Shown here: piece after piece, positions 43,950 through 51,981 of the stretch
How positions within the stretch are numbered: position 1 is the stretch's first letter
Layout of the letters: each line of letters opens with the position of its first letter
Assembly: GCF_000379665.1 (NCBI RefSeq)
Contig: NZ_KB903359.1
Location: 907,475-971,474 of the forward strand
DNA: 64,000 bases
DNA from: Butyricimonas synergistica DSM 23225
GTDB taxonomy: Bacteria; Bacteroidota; Bacteroidia; Bacteroidales; Marinifilaceae
Direction of reading: 5' to 3'
Position numbers and translations under genes: made by a program
The notes under the pieces: generated by a model
Seen by the model: only the letters and a program-made list of their open reading frames with translations
The model's database searches: none
Told to the model about the DNA's origin: nothing

Positions 43950-44711
43950 CTAATAAATAAACGGTATCACCCGTTTCAAACGCAACACACGTACCTCATC
44001 ACCAAACTCATCGAGATAACGATGATAGATCGTATTCGCCCGCGGCACGAGGTTGGCAAATGTCCAAACGGCAAATACCGTGCCGGAAAGCGACCAAGTA
44101 AGTATAGCAAATCCCGTCCATTCCACGATCTCGCCAAAATAATTTGCCGAAGTCACGTAACGAAACATGCCCCCGCGCGGCAGGTAATGGGCAGTATCCC
44201 CGGGACGCCGCAAATGGCGGATAATATGATCGGATTGCAAATTAATCAACATCCCCCCAAAGAAGACGACAGTACCGACAATGAATTGCGGTGTGGCAAA
44301 CCATTCCGGGGTGTACAAATCCGCGGGAGAGAAATAAAATATCCATCCACCCTGCATACAAGCATTCAACACGTTAAATGTGATACCCATGAGCACGATT
44401 CCCAGCGGCATCCTCCCCTTGCCCTTCAACAGGAAAGGAAAAACAAACGAACGCTGGAAATAATGTATCTGAAAAAAAAGAAAAAACACCAACGGCACAG
44501 CATCGAAACGGCGGTCCGAAAAATACCAGTAAAGCAACATCGCAATAAAAACCGGACTCTCCATGAGCACCCATCCCAGCCGATTATCAAGTGGGCGCCC
44601 CCACTTCGCGTCAAAGAACATACCGTACCCTGCTTTCACGTGATAAAGAGCCACAAACACCACAACCGCGATCGCAGTCATCACGATCAGGAAAATATGA
44701 AATCCTTCCAT
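43950..44711 (-). CDS. 3-oxo-5-alpha-steroid 4-dehydrogenase (steroid 5-alpha-reductase) homologue
   Basis: A 253-aa polytopic protein with about six to seven membrane helices, similar along its length to human SRD5A1/2. Highly conserved: LPRGGMFRYVTSANYFGEIVEW (177-198, NADPH-binding region, C-terminal side) and the final RVIPFIY. The catalytic Glu and Tyr of SRD5A2 (Glu57, Tyr91) match E51 in MESPVFIAM and Y84 in IHYFQRSF. The enzyme reduces a delta4-3-oxo bond to the 5-alpha product. I use ATG 44709-44711 (MEGFHIFLIV); a TTG 24 bases up overlaps the promoter -7 box. First gene of the operon. Confidence 0.93.
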   Translation of the reverse strand: MEGFHIFLIVMTAIAVVVFVALYHVKAGYGMFFDAKWGRPLDNRLGWVLMESPVFIAMLLYWYFSDRRFDAVPLVFFLFFQIHYFQRSFVFPFLLKGKGRMPLGIVLMGITFNVLNACMQGGWIFYFSPADLYTPEWFATPQFIVGTVVFFGGMLINLQSDHIIRHLRRPGDTAHYLPRGGMFRYVTSANYFGEIVEWTGFAILTWSLSGTVFAVWTFANLVPRANTIYHRYLDEFGDEVRVLRLKRVIPFIY

Positions 44712-44732
44712 AACTTCTTTATTAATTTCTGA

Positions 44733-44740
44733 CAAAACTA
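44733..44740 (-). promoter_or_regulatory. Promoter -7 box of the steroid operon
   Basis: On the minus strand TAGTTTTG fits TAnnTTTG, 22 bases before the ATG. Just upstream lies ATTTAGAATTTAGAA, another iterated word, and no clear -33. Confidence 0.5.
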
Positions 44741-44915
44741 ATAAAAGAATTTAGAATTTAGAACGGAAAACTTCAATAATTCACACTCTCTTTAATTTCT
44801 CTGAAAAACATTTCCCACTCTTGGAACAATACTCCAATAAAGGCAATACCCCTCCTACGCGGACAAAAACACCGCGTTATCCGATATAATACACCTGTCC
44901 CGGTCAATGCCCCTC

Positions 44916-45668
44916 TTACCGCTTGATCTCCCCGTGTGGTCCCGGCAGACCGTCCCGGAAGCGGATACTGGCATGAGTACCGTCGCAGAAAGGTTTATTG
45001 GAAGAAGCACCGCAACGGCAAAGAGTGACCCGGTTGCGAAGCTCGTATTTCACGCCCTCCGTATCATCAATAGGAATAGCTCCCCGAACGAACAAAGGTC
45101 CGCTGCAACGTTCCTGCGGGTCTTCCAGCAGAACGAGCGAGGGAGTCAACTTGTTCTCGATAAACTCGCCCTTCTCCTTGTCCCATGCCTTCAATCTCCC
45201 GGCAGGGCAATAATTCGCTTCCCGTACGGTAAGTTCCCGTGCTTCCTGGTCGTCGGACTCCTCGACAAGATTCCACACCTTACCATAAGCGTCACAGAAA
45301 CGGGCGAAAGCACAATATTTCTCGTTATCAGTCAATTCCAGCTCGGGACCGTCAAACACATCGGCATTGTCAAGCAATGGTATATTGTCAGCTGTCAACG
45401 AGGGATTCCAGTTCGTCTTCAAGTGACTGCCATCGCAGAACGGGGCGTTTGCCGAAGCGCCGCAACGACAGAGAGCCACGGGATCCTCCTCTATTTCAAA
45501 CTCAATACCATCACGATACGACCACGAGGCTCCTTCCTCGTTTTGCACGATAAACTGTTGTTTCATCGGTGGACGACCATAGACAAGATAAGGTCCTTTC
45601 CGGTCTACCACGATAGAATACTTATTATCATTCACGGGAGTTCCCGGTTCTATTTTACGTTCTTTCAT
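44916..45668 (-). CDS. CDGSH iron-sulfur domain protein (two motifs)
   Basis: A 250-aa protein with two [2Fe-2S] CDGSH motifs (CxCxxSxxxPxCDGxH): CRCGASANAPFCDGSH in the N-terminal half and CRCGASSNKPFCDGTH near the C-terminus. Each uses the 3Cys-1His ligation. Between them is a (ELTDNEKYCAFARFCDAYGKVWNLVEES) iron-binding-like segment seen in the bacterial two-motif family. Probable redox or iron-sulfur handling function in the cytoplasm. It lies 77 bases downstream of yaaA and may belong to the same transcript. Confidence 0.92.
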   Translation of the reverse strand: MKERKIEPGTPVNDNKYSIVVDRKGPYLVYGRPPMKQQFIVQNEEGASWSYRDGIEFEIEEDPVALCRCGASANAPFCDGSHLKTNWNPSLTADNIPLLDNADVFDGPELELTDNEKYCAFARFCDAYGKVWNLVEESDDQEARELTVREANYCPAGRLKAWDKEKGEFIENKLTPSLVLLEDPQERCSGPLFVRGAIPIDDTEGVKYELRNRVTLCRCGASSNKPFCDGTHASIRFRDGLPGPHGEIKR

Positions 45669-45745
45669 GGTTTATTAGATTTATAACATGTAAGATATAC
45701 CACAAAAAGAACGGTTTTGTTTCAGAAAAGAGAAAGAAAAAAACG

Positions 45746-46516
45746 TTATTTCTTCACCCGTGTAAAGAAATAATGTTCCTCGTCGGAAAGCTCCGGGTTG
45801 AACGTGAAACCATCCCACCGGAAAGACTTCAACTCCTCGGGATCCTCCACCCGGTTAAGCAGGATATAACGGGTCATAATCCCCCGTGCCACCTTGGCAT
45901 AGGTACGGATCGTTTCGTACTTGCCGTCACGCCATTCTTGAAATTCCGGCGTGATAACCCGTACTTTTTCCCGAATAACCTTCATTTGCAAGGCTCCTTG
46001 TATATCGAGGCTGGCAAGATTTACCAAAATACCCCCGGCAGAGTGAACGGAATCCAATAATGGAGCTGTCAACTTAGGAACCCAATAATCATAAAGGTCA
46101 CCCCCGTCTCCCCCGTTCAATTTCACGGCAAAAGCAATACGATACGCTTGTATGAGGTCTAACGGTCGTACCAACCCATAAAGGGTCGATATTACACGAA
46201 GGTGATCCTGGGCATATTTAAAATCATCGACAGAAAACGAAGCGGGATCAATAGCCTTGAAGACGCTCCCGTTATACGCCAGCAACGCTTGTTTACGCGG
46301 GTTGGACAAGCTGCCGAACCGCTGGTAACGTTCGTAATTCTCACGTGCCAGCTTATCGCTTATCTTCAACATTTTCTCTAAATCAGACGCCGAGAAACGA
46401 CGCATCCGCTCAGCGAGGTATTCCGCCTCCGTGGCATACTCGGGCGTAGTGCCCGGTATTTCTTTCTCCACCATGGACATATCCATGGTTTTTGCCGGTG
46501 ATAAAATAATTAACAT
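45746..46516 (-). CDS. yaaA: Peroxide stress protein YaaA
   Basis: YaaA (DUF328) lowers free iron and protects against hydrogen peroxide in E. coli. The 256-aa product has the family start MLIILSPAKTMDM and blocks KQALLAYNGSVFKAIDP, HLRVISTLYGLVRPLDLIQAYR, and the C-terminal IMTRYILLNRVEDPEELK. The length is standard. It lies 5 bases after the HMA gene, so the two form one operon, and CDGSH is downstream. Confidence 0.95.
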   Translation of the reverse strand: MLIILSPAKTMDMSMVEKEIPGTTPEYATEAEYLAERMRRFSASDLEKMLKISDKLARENYERYQRFGSLSNPRKQALLAYNGSVFKAIDPASFSVDDFKYAQDHLRVISTLYGLVRPLDLIQAYRIAFAVKLNGGDGGDLYDYWVPKLTAPLLDSVHSAGGILVNLASLDIQGALQMKVIREKVRVITPEFQEWRDGKYETIRTYAKVARGIMTRYILLNRVEDPEELKSFRWDGFTFNPELSDEEHYFFTRVKK

Positions 46517-46521
46517 GCTCT

Positions 46522-46737
46522 CTAATGTATTTCTTCAATTTTAAACCCCGCTCCCTCGAACGCCTTGCACACGGAACGCGTATCGCCCGTCTGTAACGTC
46601 ACGGTCAACACCTTGTCGGGATGTTGTAAATCAACAGACCAATCCTTAACATCCCTCGTGCTGTTCAAAAACGGGGTGACTTTTGATACGCAACCATTGC
46701 ATTTCAAATTTGTCCTAAATCGAAATTTCTTTTCCAT
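46522..46737 (-). CDS. Heavy-metal-associated (HMA) domain protein
   Basis: A 71-aa single-domain HMA protein with the metal-binding motif KCNGCVSKV (CxxC) near residue 13 and the beta-alpha-beta-beta-alpha-beta pattern. The family binds Cu(I), Zn or similar and delivers it to P-type ATPases, but here no ATPase is adjacent. It is the first gene of an HMA-yaaA(-CDGSH) unit. Its link to iron/peroxide stress is inferred from neighbours. Confidence 0.9.
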   Translation of the reverse strand: MEKKFRFRTNLKCNGCVSKVTPFLNSTRDVKDWSVDLQHPDKVLTVTLQTGDTRSVCKAFEGAGFKIEEIH

Positions 46738-46797
46738 GTCTACTTGTTTTAAAGGTCTTCATTATACGGTCACTTCTATTTGACATTCCTACTTCTT

Positions 46798-46831
46798 CAA
46801 ATTTATATGTTTACGAATAAATACACGTCAA
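46798..46831 (-). promoter_or_regulatory. Promoter of the HMA-yaaA unit
   Basis: On the minus strand TAAATTTG fits TAnnTTTG; a TTG lies 23 bases further upstream. A palindrome follows at 46842-46860. Confidence 0.5.
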
Positions 46832-46841
46832 TGTTTCAAAC

Positions 46842-46860
46842 AACAAGTTCATAACTTGTT
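46842..46860. promoter_or_regulatory. Operator-like palindrome AACAAGTT-CAT-AACTTGTT
   Basis: A perfect 8+8 inverted repeat with a 3-base centre, just upstream of the HMA-yaaA promoter. It might bind a dimeric regulator, or it might be a minimal ACAAGTT word element. Confidence 0.35.
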
Positions 46861-47090
46861 ATACCACCAAATACTATACCAATGATAACTTTTTTTTGAC
46901 ATTATCACGGGATTACAATAAAAACTTTTCCGTTTCCCGTGTCCGCCAACCACTAACGAGGACAAAATCGTGTTTCTAAAATTTCCATGCAACAAAAAAA
47001 TACAATTCGTTGGTTTTTATAAAATATTCGCGTAACTTACTTCCCGGCTGTGAACTCAATTGTTCAAGAAGGTTAAATATAAAACACACA
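46861..47090. other. Gene-free gap before the hypothetical gene at 47091
   Basis: Part of a 350-base divergent gap. It contains AT-rich sequence and no clear TAnnTTTG box for the forward gene. Confidence 0.5.
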
Positions 47091-47654
47091 ATGATGGAAA
47101 GAAAAGATATAACACTGCACGTCGCTCCGGAGGCACTCATGGCTCTCGCTTTAATACTGGAAATGAAGCTCGACGAATGGGAAGAAGACCCGCAAAAGGA
47201 ATTATACCTGCTTATGCCCGACCTTATCGATGAATTCAAATACACCATAGACGAAATGTCGAAACAAGGGACACTCGCCAGCAAAATATTCGGGAAGAAC
47301 CGGGAAATCCACCCGACAAAGATCACCTTTTCCAGCGAGAACGGTCAGCACGTGTTCTACCCGGCAAAAGACCTGCCCGTCGTGGACGGCTGGCACATCT
47401 TGTTTATAGGTTCAAATGTCAAAATCGGGGTGAAAGGACAAAAACTGACACCAATACGCATAAAACAAGGAAAACTCGTGCCGCAAGATACCGACATGAA
47501 TGACGTCTACAAGACATTGCTTATCGGGGCAGGCTTCACCTACTACAAGATAAAAGATGACCTACTGGACATCACGGGCAAAGGCTCCCAACCAATCACG
47601 GGATGTTCCATCGAATGGGGAAAAAGTGATTTTTACGATCAGACAAATTTATAG
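47091..47654 (+). CDS. Hypothetical protein
   Basis: A protein of about 187 aa starting MMERKDITLHVAPEALMALAL (second ATG at 47094 also possible). I do not recognise it. There is no signal peptide; the N-terminus is helical and acidic (LDEWEEDPQKELYLLMPDLIDEFKYTI) and the remainder looks beta-rich. It overlaps by 6 bases tail-to-tail with the transporter gene. The upstream ORF start at 47010 is rejected for its unlikely N-terminus. Confidence 0.65.
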   Translation: MMERKDITLHVAPEALMALALILEMKLDEWEEDPQKELYLLMPDLIDEFKYTIDEMSKQGTLASKIFGKNREIHPTKITFSSENGQHVFYPAKDLPVVDGWHILFIGSNVKIGVKGQKLTPIRIKQGKLVPQDTDMNDVYKTLLIGAGFTYYKIKDDLLDITGKGSQPITGCSIEWGKSDFYDQTNL

Positions 47655-49319
47655 AAACAACATCAAAATCACCTGCGCCAAAATTACCCGGACGAACATC
47701 GTCAACGGGTAGACCGTTGCATACGCCACGGAAGGCGAATCGTTATCCACGGTAGTGTTGACATAATTCAAAGCCATGGGATTGGACATACTCCCGCACA
47801 ACATACCCGCTACCGAGCCGAAATCTATTTTCATCCACTTGATAGCAACTGCAGCCACGATTACCACGGGTACCACCGTGATCGCGAAACCGAGCGCCAC
47901 CCACAACGCACCCTCCGGACGAAAAACCGTCTCGAAAAAATGCGTCCCGGCATCCAGACCGAGGCACGCCAAGTACATCGAGAGCCCGAGAGCCCGCAAC
48001 ATCAAGTTAGCGCTGATCGTGGTATAAGTAATCATATGTATCCGGGGACCAAAGGCTCCAACAAGAATACCCATTACAATAGGACCACCCGCCAATCCAA
48101 GCTTCACCGGGAAACTAATCCCGGGAATAACCAAAGGTATCGAACCCAGCAATAAGCCCAACACCATACCGATAAATACCGCCACGAGATTCGGCTCGTC
48201 AAGGTCTTTCACTGCATCGCCGACCGCTTCTCCTACTCGGGCTATCGCGGCTTCCTCTCCAACCACGTTCAGACGGTCGCCCAACTGCAACACCAGATCC
48301 GGCGTTGGCAAAAGCACGATACCCGCACGATAGATACGGGTCACGTTAATGCCGAACTCGTTTCTCAAACGCAACGCCCCCAAACGCTTCCCGTTAATAT
48401 CGGGGCGGGTAATCACAATACGGTGTGACACGAGCTGATTATCCACCTTATTCCAGTCAATATCTTCTTGGTTCCAATCCGTACTATCCCTCTCCCCGAT
48501 CATCATCGACAACGCATCGACATCCCCTTCCGTGGTAATTACCAACAAACGGTCGTCCACCTGTACCACCGTGTCTGAAGCGGGAATAACCACCTTTCCA
48601 TCCCGCCACAAACGAGAAATCACAAACTTCTTCGACGACAAGCGGGCAATCTCCTTGATGGTCTTACCCGTCACGCCGGGATTGCTCACGTTTATTCCCA
48701 CCACGATTGTCTTCTTGCGCTTATCCTCACCTGTCTTCTTGAAGAATATCCTCGAGGCAAAAAGCTTACGCACGAAAATCACCGCCAAAATCACCCCGAC
48801 CACTCCTAACGGGTAAGCCACGGCACATCCCAATGCCAGATCGGCAGCAGAAATTGTCGGATCGCCCATTTGCTTCAACGTCTGCTGCGCCGCACCCAAC
48901 GCCGGGGTATTCGTCACTGCTCCACTAAGAATACCCATCATATCGGGCAACGACACCCCCGTAGTCCAATGAAATCCCAAGGTCATCACCACCCCGAGAA
49001 ACACCACGACCATCGCCAGCATATTCAACTTCAACCCGCCCTTCCCTAACGAGGAAAAGAAACCGGGTCCCACCTGCAACCCGAGGGCGTACACGAAAAT
49101 AATCAACCCGAAACTCTCGGCATAATTCAACATCTGGGGGTCAATAGTAAGACCGAAATGACCTGCCATTATACCGGCAAAGAACACGAAGGTCACTCCC
49201 AACGACACTCCCCATATACTGATTTTCCCCAAAGCCAACCCTACTGCCGAAACCAGCGATACCACAATGACCGCCTGAATGACAGAGTGTTCTACAAATA
49301 AACTATTTAACCATTCCAT
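47649..49319 (-). CDS. AspT/YidE-type transporter with two RCK-C (TrkA-C) domains
   Basis: A 556-aa inner-membrane protein from ATG 49317-49319 (MEWLNSLFVEHSVIQA). It has two halves of about five or six helices around a central cytoplasmic region (about 210-385) with two TrkA_C domains (VVQVDDRLLVITTEGD and VLQLGDRLNVVGEEA). Family motifs: GAVTNTPALGAAQQTL in half one and CGSMSNPMALNYVN in half two. Known members include aspartate:alanine antiporters; others have unknown ligands. Regulation by small ligands through the RCK-C domains is likely. Confidence 0.88.
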   Translation of the reverse strand: MEWLNSLFVEHSVIQAVIVVSLVSAVGLALGKISIWGVSLGVTFVFFAGIMAGHFGLTIDPQMLNYAESFGLIIFVYALGLQVGPGFFSSLGKGGLKLNMLAMVVVFLGVVMTLGFHWTTGVSLPDMMGILSGAVTNTPALGAAQQTLKQMGDPTISAADLALGCAVAYPLGVVGVILAVIFVRKLFASRIFFKKTGEDKRKKTIVVGINVSNPGVTGKTIKEIARLSSKKFVISRLWRDGKVVIPASDTVVQVDDRLLVITTEGDVDALSMMIGERDSTDWNQEDIDWNKVDNQLVSHRIVITRPDINGKRLGALRLRNEFGINVTRIYRAGIVLLPTPDLVLQLGDRLNVVGEEAAIARVGEAVGDAVKDLDEPNLVAVFIGMVLGLLLGSIPLVIPGISFPVKLGLAGGPIVMGILVGAFGPRIHMITYTTISANLMLRALGLSMYLACLGLDAGTHFFETVFRPEGALWVALGFAITVVPVVIVAAVAIKWMKIDFGSVAGMLCGSMSNPMALNYVNTTVDNDSPSVAYATVYPLTMFVRVILAQVILMLFL

Positions 49320-49337
49320 ATATTGAACTTTGAGTGC

Positions 49338-49367
49338 CAAAATTAATAAAATTTCCTACCTTTGCAA
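49338..49367 (-). promoter_or_regulatory. Promoter of the AspT-like transporter
   Basis: On the minus strand TTG, 19 bases, then TAATTTTG is a good Bacteroides promoter, about 18 bases from the ATG. Confidence 0.62.
49357..49364 (+). promoter_or_regulatory. Promoter -7 box of the ECF sigma gene
   Basis: TACCTTTG fits TAnnTTTG, 20 bases upstream of the ATG at 49384. It lies inside the spacer of the opposing transporter promoter. Confidence 0.55.
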
Positions 49368-49383
49368 CAATCAAAGTTGGATT

Positions 49384-49959
49384 ATGGAACACGGGAAAAA
49401 CAAAGAATTAACGTGCAACGAGTTTGAAAGCATCTTCAAACAGCACTTCACTGCACTCTGTACCCATGCCATGACTTTCGTGAACGATCTGGATACTTCC
49501 AAGGACATCGCTCACGATGTATTCCTCAGCGTATGGAACAACCGGGAAAGAATAGACTTCTCCCGTCCCATTCTACCCTATCTTTTCAGCCTCACCCGCA
49601 ACCGGGCTATCAACTACTTGACACACCGGAAAGTAGAAGATACCCACGTGCAACAGGAACTTGTCGAAGAACCCACGTACACTTTACCTTCTCCTGACAA
49701 CCGGGAAGAATTGCTTCGCCTTATCATGGAGCGGATAGACCAGCTTCCCGAACGTTGCTCGCAAGTCATGAAACTATGTTTCATTGAATGTAAAAAGTAT
49801 AAAGAAATAGCGGATGAACTCAACATTTCCGTCAATACCGTCAAGACACACGTCACCACTGGATTGAAAATACTACGTGAAGAATTTCCCCCTTCCCTGT
49901 TTCTCCTCCTCATCATGGGTGGCAATACTTTACCCGAGGAACTACATCCGAGCATTTAG
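49384..49959 (+). CDS. RNA polymerase ECF-type sigma factor
   Basis: A 191-aa sigma-70 family member of the FecI-like Bacteroidota group. Region 2 (about 12-75): FESIFKQHFTALCTHAMTFV, DIAHDVFLSVWNNR, LPYLFSLTRNRAINYL. Region 4 (about 120-170): LPERCSQVMKLCFIECKKYKEIADELNISVNTVKTHV with the helix-turn-helix. It starts at ATG 49384 because earlier codons lie in the promoter. Such sigmas usually sit directly before a fecR gene; here none follows. The nearest fecR is about 9.7 kb downstream, on the same strand. It is possible that they pair. Confidence 0.92.
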   Translation: MEHGKNKELTCNEFESIFKQHFTALCTHAMTFVNDLDTSKDIAHDVFLSVWNNRERIDFSRPILPYLFSLTRNRAINYLTHRKVEDTHVQQELVEEPTYTLPSPDNREELLRLIMERIDQLPERCSQVMKLCFIECKKYKEIADELNISVNTVKTHVTTGLKILREEFPPSLFLLLIMGGNTLPEELHPSI

Positions 49960-50086
49960 TACTGGTAACCAAAATATTAGAAATTTACCTAACAAATATT
50001 CCCCTTTTTACGTTATAACAGATCGATACGATTTGTTACAAACAAAAAAGAGGAAATTACTACATCTTATTTAAAATTATTTCGTT

Positions 50087-51541
50087 ATGACTAAACCAAC
50101 TAAACACATCACGACAACTCAACTCGCATTGATGACGGCAGCCGCTGTCATTAGCTTGCGGGGACTCCCCATGATGGCACAAGAGGAACTCACCATGTTC
50201 TTTTATATCTTCTTCGCGACATTCCTGTTCCTCATTCCCGCCGCCCTTGTCGGTGCGGAACTAGGTAGTGCCTTCGCAGCCAAAGGAGGAGGAGTCTACA
50301 CGTGGGTGAAGGAAGCATTCAACCAACGCATGGGCTTCGCCGCCATCTTCCTGCAATGGATACAGAACGTCGTCTGGTATCCCACCGTACTCGGTTTCGC
50401 TGCCGCCTCCATCGCTTACATGATAGGCAAACCGGATTTGGCACAAAACGGAATGTTCGTCGGGTTATTTTCTATCGTCATGTACTGGTTCGCCACGTGG
50501 GTAACCCTCAAGGGAACTTCCACCGTGTCGAAGATCACCAGCCAAGGATTCCTTCTCGGAACCGTGTTACCCGGTATTGTCATTATTATCATGGCAATCA
50601 TCTGGATCGTTAGTGACAATCCGATCGCCCTGGAACACGTGCCCGCATCCGTTTCGGAAGTTGTCAAAATCGACGCAGCACAACACGTGCACCCCCGCCT
50701 GTTTCCCCATATCACGGGAATGAGTGACATCGCCTTTCTAGCTGGGATATTACTCCTTTTTGCCGGGGTTGAAGTACATGCCGTACACGCCCAAGAATTA
50801 CAGACCCCCCAAAAACAATTCCCCAAGGCAATGTTCCTCGCCGCACTTATATCCTTCGGAATATTTACCCTCGGGGCTCTAGCTGTGTCTATCGTCACAC
50901 CTTACGACCAAATAAACTTACAATCGGGGTTATTTGTTACTTTCCAACAACTATTCGACCACTATCACATCGGTTGGGTTACCAACATAATGGGACTTCT
51001 CGTCGCTTTCGGGGCGCTGGCTGGAGTCATGTCATGGATTTCCGGTCCCAGTCGTGGTCTGCTTTGGACGGCAAACGACGGGCAACTCCCCGACTTTCTG
51101 AAGAAAACAAATAAAAACGGTATTCAGATCAACATCCTCATCATACAAGGTTGCATCGTCACGGTATTATCGTCCCTCTACATGGTCATGGACGACGTCA
51201 GTGTGGCATTCTTCCTGTTAAGCGCCCTCACGATAGGCTTGTACTTACTCATGTACATGATGATGTACGCCTCCGGAATTAAACTGAGGTACACCCAACC
51301 CGATCTTCCCCGAAGCTATCGGGTACCGGGAGGCAACATGGGTATGTGGCTGATAGCGGGCATAGGATTCCTTGCCGTGCTATTCTCCTTCGCTGTCACC
51401 TTCTTCCCGCCGTCCCAACTCCCCGTCGGCAGTCCGGCAATGTACACCGGGTTAGTTGTCGTCGGAACCGTGGTATTCTTCTCCATACCGTTCATCATCA
51501 GTATCTCGATGGAAAAGAAACGTCAACGCCGTGGTCACTAA
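50087..51541 (+). CDS. GadC-like amino acid antiporter
   Basis: A 484-aa APC-superfamily carrier with 12 predicted helices. It resembles GadC (glutamate/GABA exchange): ELGSAFAAKGGGVYTWV, LFAGVEVHAVHAQELQTP, SWISGPSRGLLWTANDGQLP, and YRVPGGNMGMWLIAG. The C-terminus ends soon after the last helix (EKKRQRRGH) and lacks the C-plug that closes E. coli GadC at neutral pH. No glutamate decarboxylase is nearby. It is preceded by 127 bases after the sigma gene and is followed by a terminator. The exact substrates are unknown. Confidence 0.82.
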   Translation: MTKPTKHITTTQLALMTAAAVISLRGLPMMAQEELTMFFYIFFATFLFLIPAALVGAELGSAFAAKGGGVYTWVKEAFNQRMGFAAIFLQWIQNVVWYPTVLGFAAASIAYMIGKPDLAQNGMFVGLFSIVMYWFATWVTLKGTSTVSKITSQGFLLGTVLPGIVIIIMAIIWIVSDNPIALEHVPASVSEVVKIDAAQHVHPRLFPHITGMSDIAFLAGILLLFAGVEVHAVHAQELQTPQKQFPKAMFLAALISFGIFTLGALAVSIVTPYDQINLQSGLFVTFQQLFDHYHIGWVTNIMGLLVAFGALAGVMSWISGPSRGLLWTANDGQLPDFLKKTNKNGIQINILIIQGCIVTVLSSLYMVMDDVSVAFFLLSALTIGLYLLMYMMMYASGIKLRYTQPDLPRSYRVPGGNMGMWLIAGIGFLAVLFSFAVTFFPPSQLPVGSPAMYTGLVVVGTVVFFSIPFIISISMEKKRQRRGH

Positions 51542-51558
51542 CCGCACATAATACCCCA

Positions 51559-51590
51559 AGCGATAAGTCCAGTACTTATCGCTCTTTTTA
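51559..51590 (+). terminator. Intrinsic terminator of the GadC-like gene
   Basis: AGCGATAAGT / ACTTATCGCT, a perfect 10-bp stem with a 5-base loop, then CTTTTTA. Confidence 0.85.
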
Positions 51591-51615
51591 TAACATCCTT
51601 GAACACCCGACCTTT

Positions 51616-51981
51616 TTACAATATCGGAAGATCTTCCGGGTCTATCTTTTCAAGAATGTCAAATTCCGTGTAAAAAGTCTTTGCCACGGCTTTCCGATGA
51701 GACGTCGTTTCCTTTGACAATAAATACGTGATCTTCCCCTGCGCATCGATCGTGTATCCTTCCACGTAAGCATACCTCACCTCCTCGGGAATCCGAGTTC
51801 TTCCATGCTCATCCGGGGTAACCCTCCTGAATCCAGGCGTAATAATCCGGATTCTTTCATTCACGTCAAATCTTTTGTTGGCATCAATATACTGCCGTCT
51901 CAAAACACTTTGTTGCTCCCGAGCGTCTATAATAATATCCTCAAGAGTCTTCATCTGAGACAAATAATCCTCTTTGTTCAT
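51616..51981 (-). CDS. Hypothetical protein
   Basis: A 121-aa protein of unknown family. It begins with a coiled-coil-like helix (EDYLSQMKTLEDIIIDAREQ and following) and continues with a beta-rich stretch with RIRIITPGFRRVTPDEHGRT and YVEGYTIDAQGKITYLLSKE. No signal peptide is seen. It may be a small phage- or plasmid-style accessory protein, but this is a guess. It sits at the left edge of the AT-rich CRISPR region. Confidence 0.6.
   Translation of the reverse strand: MNKEDYLSQMKTLEDIIIDAREQQSVLRRQYIDANKRFDVNERIRIITPGFRRVTPDEHGRTRIPEEVRYAYVEGYTIDAQGKITYLLSKETTSHRKAVAKTFYTEFDILEKIDPEDLPIL

Noticed and set aside
44712-44735. TTG start eight codons before the 5-alpha-reductase ATG
   Set aside because: It overlaps the TAGTTTTG promoter box, so the codons would not be transcribed.
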